This document shows, one piece after another, positions 56,059 to 64,000 of a stretch of 64,000 nucleotides of DNA. Every line of letters starts with the position of its first letter. The stretch's first letter is position 1. The DNA comes from Atrina japonica (lineage: Eukaryota; Mollusca; Bivalvia; Pterioida; Pinnidae): assembly GCA_030159075.1 (NCBI GenBank), contig BROG01000957.1:124001-188000 (forward strand), read 5' to 3'. A program made the position numbers and the translations under genes. The notes beneath the pieces are model-generated. The model did not search any database, was not told the origin of the DNA, and saw nothing but the letters and a program-made list of their open reading frames with translations.

Positions 56059-57567
56059 TGGTGGTTGATTCGGGACATCGTAATATCGCTTCGTTTAATA
56101 TTTAACGCGATATTACGGTATTACCATACCATAATACGGTATCACGATATCATGATATCATCACTACCATGTCTACGCATGCGTCGCTTCAAACCGAGGT
56201 TCATCCGCCAATTGCAAACGATTAGTGTAAGAGGACACAACACAAAGTCCATAACGATAAAAATAATAATAATATAAAGATACAAAAAAGCCCAACGCAA
56301 AGTTTGACGTGGTCGACGTCGGAAAAGCAAGAGAATGTTGAAATGATATAAAGAAAGTGGGATTAGGTGTAAATTATTTTATTTACATTCGTGTTTTACG
56401 ATGTTTCCCACTCAATTCATCAATTTGTTTTACGGAAATCCTGTCCAAAAAACTCTTAATTTATTGTTATGCAATATAAAGTTATGTTATCCGTTGAAAT
56501 ATTCAGTTTGATAGTTTCTGGAAAATGAAGATGCTTTATATAATTTTTTTTTTTTTTTTTGGTAAATCATTACAAGAATGACTAGATTTACATTGATTGT
56601 CCTCCATCTAAAATGAGAGGTACGAGAGAGTCAAAATAATCTGAATATTTTTCTGGTACCTCATGATCTTATTCAGCGATTGCCTGCTTTGAAATTTGAA
56701 ACAATCGATACAACTAATACGAAAGGCAGCTCTGAAAGTAAAATCCAAAACAAAACCATGAATTTTCCGATTAAACTGGTAACAGTTCTCGTGAAATCTG
56801 CACTTCCGTCAGACTAAAAACCAACATATTTTCCGATCGGATATTTAACAGGAAACAAAATGTGTGAGAAATTCTATAATTTAAAAAAAATGCGTGAGTA
56901 CCGTTCGCGTGAGAGTGTGAGAAAACAATGAAATGCGTGAGTTTCACTCCTAATGCGTGTGATTTGGCACAACTGTTAAATTGTGCATTTCGTATTTTAA
57001 ATACGAGTGTACACGGAGAAAGCTATTCCCTTTAACACAATGTTTAGCCGTGAACAGTCTCACGACAGCGCTTTACCAGAAGTAGCCTAGAATACGCATG
57101 AATTTGTATGAATGAATATATCTCAGTAACATATTTACACTAAAATACGAATTATATCAGCTAATTATCTTGAGAAAGGCTATGTTTAAGTCTTGTCTTA
57201 ACCGTTTTGCGTACTCCGTGATTTTAGACCTGTCAACATGCGAGACTATGAAGGAACGCAGTCGTTAACCGATAAATTAAAAAACATACTTTTTATCGTT
57301 GACAGTTAACCTAGTATTTGTATATTTACCAGTAGGGTTTTAAATATATAATAAAAAACAACAAAACATAACAAAATCTATATCGCATGTCATATCAACC
57401 CTCGCCCAATATCAGCCCTTGGGTTGATATTTAATTCTCCGGTTGATATTGCATGCGATACAGATATTGCCATGTGTTATTCCATATATCGTGATATCGT
57501 ACCGTAATATTGTAATGTCGCGTTGTATGAAACGAAGCGATTTTACGATGTCCCGAATCAGCCCCCA
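56059..57567. mobile_element. 1.5-kb nonautonomous TIR element
   Basis: Ends TGGTGGTTGATTCGGGACAT and ATGTCCCGAATCAGCCCCCA form TIRs that continue inward for about 90 bp (CGCTTCGTTT, 'acgcgatattac', 'atcacgatat'), flanked by TA on both sides. The interior contains a second inverted pair near 57385-57470 (ATATCAACC and GGTTGATAT) but no transposase ORF. The TA target suggests Tc1/mariner-like mobilisation. Confidence 0.8.
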
Positions 57568-57569
57568 TA

Positions 57570-59390
57570 ATTGGTGCTTATTCATTATTACTTTTTAATC
57601 TAGACGGCAGACTTTAATTATTCAAGGTAAGAGGAATACACTGTTTACAAGTGCTTGATTCCGTATGAATTTATTTGGTTAGCAAAGGCGAGGAAATTGT
57701 AAAGAAGTTGGCCAAATGGACGGACCGACACTAAAAAAAACCCATAGCCTCCCGTATTCTGGTTGGGGACAAATAAACTATGACTGAAATTGTCTTAGAT
57801 AATTAAATCTTGGATCGTCTTGCGCATTACAACGTTGGTATATATTCATAATATTTACTTATTGTTTACTGTCATACAAACAAAATAAACGATTTCTCAT
57901 TTAGATTACTAATACATATTTAGATGATAATATCCTTGACTAAGCATAAACATAGCTTCCAACATATGACAGTTTCTTATCTACGGTCAGCTATCATTTC
58001 AGACATAAGACCAGTTTCCACTTTTATATCTAATATATTTCGTATTAAAATACTCCACGATGTTTTGCATTTCTTAATCTTTTGAGAATTGGATGAAATA
58101 TTGATGGCATAGTTCTCGATTCCATTTTGGAAATATCAGCAGAAATATTTGTCATTGTCTGCGGACACATCATAACGTCACAATAGTTATTAGTTGTTCT
58201 CAATTGAGTGGAATGAGTCACGGGTAATTAACGTGTAATCAAACACTTCTCTAAGGTTCATCGAAGGGAAAAGAGGCTTCATGAGGATTATTGAGTATAC
58301 TAAAGATATGTTTAAATCAGCAGCTATGAAATCACAAAATATGAAGTACTAGAGGGTATGCAAAATCTTTGCTAGCACCAACCAGAAGAAAAATTTGACA
58401 AAGAAATCGTTTAGTCAGACCACTAAGCTTACAAGAAAACAAATTAAAAAATTCTTTGTTTTGTTTACGCGGTGTTTATGTGGCGGGGCTTTGAGTGGTC
58501 ATGCCACAAGTTAAATAGACTCCACCGTTATCCTTGGACATCATACAATTACACAAAACATAATAATTCAGGGGATACCACATATAAACATTTTTCATGT
58601 CTCTGAGAGGTGTCATTTTCAGAACATCAATAACCATCAAAGAAATGATAAGCTATATGAGCGAGCGACATATACTTCTATTAGTTTCGTATTAACAAAT
58701 ACATCAAAGGATTCAGTTTTAGCCACAGAAAAAGAATGACAAAGATAGAAATAACATGGCAATGGACAGAGAAAGTCAGAGGCAGAGAAACATGGATCGG
58801 AAGTGGAACGTGAGAGATTAATTTAATACGACACACTAGAATAAACAAAAAAAATTGTTTAGAGGAGGAACATAATGACAGAAAAAAGAGAAGGATGGTG
58901 AGGATGAGATAGAGAGAAAAATGAACTCTGGTGTCTTTCAAAGCATATATATATATATATGAATAAGAATTAAAGTCGAAACATTGATTGTGAATAGTTA
59001 GTATAGATGAAATATGAACAAATAAAAACAATTAACCATGACTAATTACAAGAGATCAAAACATATCTGAAGAGTATCGGGTTACATTTCTTGAGTCAAA
59101 ATTGTAATTATATATCTATAGAAAACGAGAAAGTTCATTCTTACAATATTTTTTTAACAAATATTTGACTTGAGTCAACAAAAATGTCAGCATAATGGAA
59201 AATTTGTGATATATGATTTATAATATATTTCTGCAAATGGGAACAATATCATCAATGAAAAGCATCGAAAAAAATCATAGGTAAGGATGGAGTTCTGACA
59301 GCTAGCCTTAAATTGATTGTTTAGGGTTTCCAACTACCTATCCTCTAGATACCAAGGAAAACTTAATCTACATAGTTAATATACACAGTT
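57570..59390. other. No gene recognised
   Basis: AT-rich. A 116-codon minus ORF at 58681-59031 is Ile/Leu/Phe/Tyr-rich, has no splice context and looks like chance. Confidence 0.4.
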
Positions 59391-59396
59391 TATAGC

Positions 59397-59590
59397 GCCG
59401 GCCTGACTCAGTCGGTAGCGCTCGACTCTTGATCGTGAGTTGGAGTCCAGCCCGCGGCAGGGTGGTTTCCTATCTTTCGGATGAGACAGTAAAAACCGAG
59501 GTCCCATGTCACAGTAGGTGTCGGCACGTTAAAGAGCCCTCACTGCTCAATAGCCGTAAGTGCCGAGCCAAAAGTGCCGAGTATAGGTCA
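59397..59590 (+). mobile_element. tRNA-derived SINE, 3'-truncated
   Basis: Head GCCGGCCTGACTCAGTCGG, then the shared body to CACTGCTCAATAGCCGTAAG; the copy ends near 'gccgagtataggtc' with no tail. Confidence 0.88.
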
Positions 59591-60350
59591 AAGTTATGTT
59601 ATTATGTTTATAGTATCTCAATAGATTTGTCCAACAAAATACATGTCTGTGTTTATCAAACAGATGACAATATTATTGAATAACATGTTTATTAGCTCAA
59701 TACCTTATTAGATACGTTATTTATCTTCAGATCCTATTTTGCATATTGTGTTTATTATTTAACACTACAATGTACTTACTCTAGCCAGTATTGTCTGTCG
59801 ATAGAGCTTTCCCAGATTGTAAAGCTATGTGAGGTTATGTACATGCCTAGCGAAGAAGACAAATACCGTTGCAAACAACGCACCGATCGATTTGGAAATA
59901 GGTTCAAACAAACATATGGAAATGTGAAGTCGAAACTGTTGACACGGAAAAGATCTATAATAAACTTTTATAAACAGTTTCATATTTTTCAATAGCAATA
60001 CCCTAGTAATATAAGAATTAGGTACGACCTCAAACGCTAGTATTATTATGGAAAAAATAATTGAAAGAGAACAAATTATGTTATGTAAATCTTCCGTGAA
60101 TATATCTATTCACGTAATAGAATGATAAATTTGCAGATTTTGAAAATCTCAAAACTAAGTATGCACGACTGAAGAAAGGCATTTGATTTACGATTGATAT
60201 AAAACATTGATCAATGATTGAATATTTACGTATTAGTTGTCTAAAGATCCCGCGATAGGATCTTCATTGTAGGATAAACATTGAAGTCTATTTTTAAAGA
60301 TACTTACGGCTTTATACAAAAAACAAAATCAACGTCCCCTCCATTTTCAG

Positions 60351-60581
60351 AAACACTTCGACTATGAAATGAAAACAACGATGTCGAAATTGACGTTCAG
60401 TAGAAACAGTAATACAAATATTCCTTTTAGCGTCAATTTCGGATCTTTAAGAGTTTCCCCACCTCTATGTATTCATCCTATATGTGATATACTGTTCCTT
60501 TCACAGAGATATCAAGAACCAATCGGAAAAATCAATAACGATCGTCTGTACAAAATATTCCGCCGTTTATTTTCTGTTTAG
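60351..60581 (+). CDS. Weak candidate terminal exon, unknown gene
   Basis: Follows a pyrimidine-rich acceptor (CCCCTCCATTTTCAG) in phase 0 and stays open for 76 codons to TAG. It encodes KHFDYEMKTTMSKLTFSRNS, then PPLCIHPICDILF and YQEPIGKINNDRLYKIFRRL. Composition is not repeat-like. No upstream exon or family is recognised, so it may be chance. Confidence 0.25.
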   Translation, partial: KHFDYEMKTTMSKLTFSRNSNTNIPFSVNFGSLRVSPPLCIHPICDILFLSQRYQEPIGKINNDRLYKIFRRLFSV

Positions 60582-60849
60582 GATGAACTCCTCGGAGCTC
60601 GCTTGCCTCATATTGATTTTATCTCATGAAGCTTCGGAGTATAACTTGAAAACACATTTCAATATTCATATTTTTCTTTGGTTCAATTAATTTATGTACT
60701 TATATGTCGATGAAATATAAATGTCTCTAATTCAACAATAAGATTGATTTACGCAGGGACATTACATCTCTGTTTCCATTTGTGCAGATATCCCATAAAA
60801 CGTAAGACCGTGGATCGGGTCACATTATATCTCTCTTACATGTGTTCTT

Positions 60850-61078
60850 AAAACAAAGGGAGTTTGTGTTTGTGTAAAAGTAATTGTGTGTGTGCCTGTG
60901 TATTTTGTACATGATTGTGTATGAATGTGTATATGTATCTTTGTGTTTATTTCCACGTATTCGTATGCGACCGTGATTGTGTATAAGTATGTGTCTTTCT
61001 ACGTGTATTTGTGTTTGTTTATATGTATTTGTGTGTATTTGTGCATTTTTTGTATATGTATTTGTGTTTCTATGTACA

Positions 61079-61121
<43 letters not shown>

Positions 61122-62580
61122 TGTGTGTGTGTGTGTATCTGTATTTATGTATCTGTGTGTATATATATGTATTTGTATGTTTGTGTATATGTATTTGTGC
61201 GTCTTTTTATATATATTTGTGTGTTTGTGTATATGTATCTGTGTGTCTTTATCAATGTATTTGTGAGTGTTTGTGTATATATATCTGTGTTTTTGTATAT
61301 GTATTTGTGTATTTTGTATATGTATTTGTGTGTCTTTATATATGTATTTGCGTGTATGGGTATATATATCTGTGTGTCCTTTTATATACATATTGTGTGT
61401 GTATGTATCTTTGTGTCTTTGTGTATTATCTGTGTGTGTTTATGTGTATGTATCTGTGTATCTTTTATATCTATTTGTGTATATCTTTGTGTCTTTATAC
61501 ATCGGTTTTTGTGTGTTTGTGAGTATATATGTGTCAGTGTATATGTATTTGGTATGTGTATATATCTGCGTCCTTATACATGCGTTTTGTGTGTGTTTGT
61601 GTATATGTATTTGCGTGTCTATGTATATGTATTTGTGTGTGATTTATGTGTCTTTGTACATGTGTTTGTTTGTGTTTGTGTATATGAATATGTGTGTTTT
61701 ATATATGTATTTGTGTGTCTTTGTACATGTATTTGTGTGTCTTGTACATGTATTTGTGTGTCTTTGTACATGTATTTGTGTGTCTTTGTACATGTATTTG
61801 TGTGTCTTTGTACATGTATTCGTGTGTGTTTGTATGTGTATTTGTGTTTCTTTACATATGTGTTTGCGTGTGATTGTGTATATGTATCTGTGTCATTATA
61901 TATGTGTTTGTATATATGTATCTGTGTGTCTTTGAATATGTGATTCTGTGTGTTTGTGTGTATTTCTCTGTTTTATATATGTATTTGTTTGTGTTAGTGT
62001 ATGTATCTGTGTTTTTATATGATTGTGTGTATGTATCTGTGTGTGTTTATATATTTATTTCTGTGTTTGTGTGTATGTATCTTTGTGCCTTTATATGTGT
62101 ATTTTTGTGTGTTTGTGTATGTATCTGTGTCTTTGTAGATGTGTTTGTGTGTATATATCTGTGTGCCTTTATATGTGTATTTCTGTGTGTTTGTGTATGT
62201 ATCTGTGTGCCTTTATATCTGTATTTATGTGTGTTTGTGTATGTATCTGTGTCTCTATAGATGTGTTTGTGTGCTTATGTGTATATATCTGTGTCTTTAC
62301 GTGTATTTATGTGTGTTTGTGTGTATGTAAATGTGTATCTGCGTGTGTTTCTATACATGTATTTGTGCATCTATGTATATGTGTTTGTTTGTGTTTGTGT
62401 ATATGTATTTGTGTGTATATATTTGTGTGTCTATTTATATATATTTGTGCGTGTAGCTGTGAGAGTTTGATGTTTGATGTTTGTGTGTGTGCGTGTGTGT
62501 GTCGGGCAGGTGTATTTTTGTGTGTTTGTATAGATAATTTGTGTTCTTGTATTTGTGAGTTTGTGTATCATATTTATTGA
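60850..62580. repeat. TG/TATG-rich simple-sequence domain
   Basis: About 1.7 kb of degenerate TGTGTTTGTGTATATGTATC-type sequence with an embedded (TA)n at 61088-61110. Local periodicities of about 24-30 bp give 'tgtgtctttgtacatgtatt' units at 61700-61820. The ORFs of 100-310 codons (Cys/Val/Tyr/Ile-rich) across it are artefacts. Confidence 0.93.
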
Positions 62581-62692
62581 AGTTGCAATAACACGTAATT
62601 AGGTTTACTTGTGTTTCCCAGTTATTGGTCAGTTTAATACGGGCATGTCACCTGACAGATATAAATATATAAACGATATAATATATCTATTC

Positions 62693-62806
<114 letters not shown>

Positions 62807-63410
62807 GCACGCATGTAATGTCTCGATTGTTTCCTTGGTTTTATATCCCTTTGGACTTGCATCATTTCTTGGCACATTTTGTCTTGCACACTTACCAATA
62901 CATTAACAGCTACATCATTGACCGGTCTTTTTAATAAGTAGGGATTTGATACGACATTGTCACGAATACATATAGTCATACTTAATAGTCTTGCTTTTAA
63001 TTGTTGTTTATCACAGACGATCAGCCACTTGCTTAAGACGCATGACTTGTTGTATATACGGAAAACATGTGAACCTGGTTTGAAAAGAAAATAAGAAATC
63101 TGGATAATATATATATATGATCTGTGTTATGCAGTTTCATAACAGATTACATAAATATTTTATAAGTAGCAGGCATAAAAAGCCTAGCGGCGATTTGATT
63201 AGCTAACGTTCAGCAAACTGAACTACTTTTATTCACTACGTACTTCATTCATTTTAAGATTGGCAATGACGTCACTTCATTCAGCTGAAGGTTGGCGATA
63301 AGGTCACTAGGTGCTTGTGACATCACTTGAACTTAAATGTGGGCAATCGAATAAAACATGTTGTGTAGATGATTTTAAAAATAAATTGTATTCAAGTCGG
63401 CAATTTTGCT

Positions 63411-63600
63411 AATGGAACTAATTCATGCACCATGTGGGACTGTTGTTTCTTTTGGTAATGGAATAACATTAGAAGACGATATCCCGCACTCACATCATTT
63501 CAGCGGGAAGATTACGTAGAGTTACGTTCCATCACCAATAGAAACTATAGTCCCGCACAAACGTTATCGGGTATCACGTGGTACATGAATTAGTTCCATT
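63411..63600. mobile_element. 190-bp palindromic MITE/foldback element
   Basis: Arms start AATGGAACTAATTCATGCAC and end 'gtacatgaattagttccatt', with matching inner segments (GGGACTGTTGTTTCTTTTGG against CCAATAGAAACTATAGTCCC) and a spacer around 'cgcactcacatcatttcagcg'. No ORF. Confidence 0.8.
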
Positions 63601-64000
63601 TCAACATCTGTCGATCTGATAAAATGTACTTAGATGCAAATAATAATTTTATATATATATATATATAGTCAAGTGCTTATTTTTCTCCAAACAAGTGTGA
63701 AATACCACGCCATAACATGATACAAATGCCTGATAATGTCAGAACTGGACATCGCTGTGTAACTCTGCTACATTAATTGGCCTTCAATCTGTGCTATATA
63801 GGACTAGATATAGGTGTGGCTAAACTCGTGTGTTCCGTGTCAATTTCAATTAGCATGTACACATTTTTAGTCCTAGTGGAATGTAAACTATGTCGGAAAT
63901 GGTTATCACGTGTTCTACTTTCATTTCGCTATGGCAAAAAAGTGTAGTGTATATCAGTCATATTAATCTGATTTAGATGACCACATTCTGGATGTACATG

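Noticed and set aside
60925..62580. ORFs up to 310 codons, Cys/Val/Tyr-rich
   Set aside because: They are translations of TG/TATG simple sequence, open in several frames at once because the sequence contains few stop triplets.

Overview
This is a eukaryotic genomic window, AT-rich and intron-rich, and almost certainly from a marine invertebrate, most probably a bivalve mollusc. The evidence is one clearly spliced gene with GT-AG introns, tRNA-derived SINEs, Penelope-like retroelement pieces, MITE-type inverted repeats, long (TA)n/(GA)n/(CT)n tracts and many minisatellites. Most ORFs of 60-100 codons here are chance or repeat ORFs. The species assignment is inference.

The main gene lies on the minus strand between 20865 and 3441. 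Eight exons join with matching phases into a 485-codon reading frame. It is a homologue of ArsS, the radical SAM protein of arsenosugar biosynthesis. It has a CxxxCxxC cluster motif (C173, C177, C180), the DITGGAPEL motif across the exon 3/4 junction, and the family's Cys-rich C-terminus. In the last exon the conserved final Cys of the GSSC motif is an in-frame TGA (complement 3471-3473), followed by ten more sense codons and a TAA. I read this as selenocysteine, so the product is probably an animal ArsS-type selenoprotein. I could not find a canonical SECIS element by eye.

Its introns are full of mobile DNA. The last intron (3578-7337) carries a broken Penelope-like element whose GIY-YIG endonuclease precedes the reverse transcriptase, the permuted order of the Naiad clade. 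The intron at 8030-10422 holds a palindrome of about 190 bp that encodes a hammerhead ribozyme core on each strand. The first intron (13344-20610) contains a 1.9-kb tandem duplication, one copy of which was later hit by a 199-bp MITE, leaving the other as the empty site. It also holds a palindrome-rich GGAAACC repeat.

The rest: a tRNA-Gly(GCC) gene at 22629-22699; a 1.5-kb array of 62-bp units at 23.8-25.3 kb running into a SINE head; an uncharacterised single-exon 275-aa Ser-rich ORF at 29160-29987 (minus); a 51-bp array at 35.2-35.9 kb; pogo-like MITEs at 38-39 kb; a 21-bp array at 39.4-40.2 kb; a hammerhead-like relic at 42.3 kb; a 19/22-bp array at 43.0-45.1 kb; two orphan candidate exons of an unknown minus-strand gene (41.1 and 48.7 kb); several SINEs; a 1.5-kb TIR element at 56.1-57.6 kb; a weak candidate terminal exon at 60.4 kb; and 1.7 kb of TG-rich simple sequence at 60.9-62.6 kb. 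Intervals not listed are AT-rich sequence in which I see no gene.
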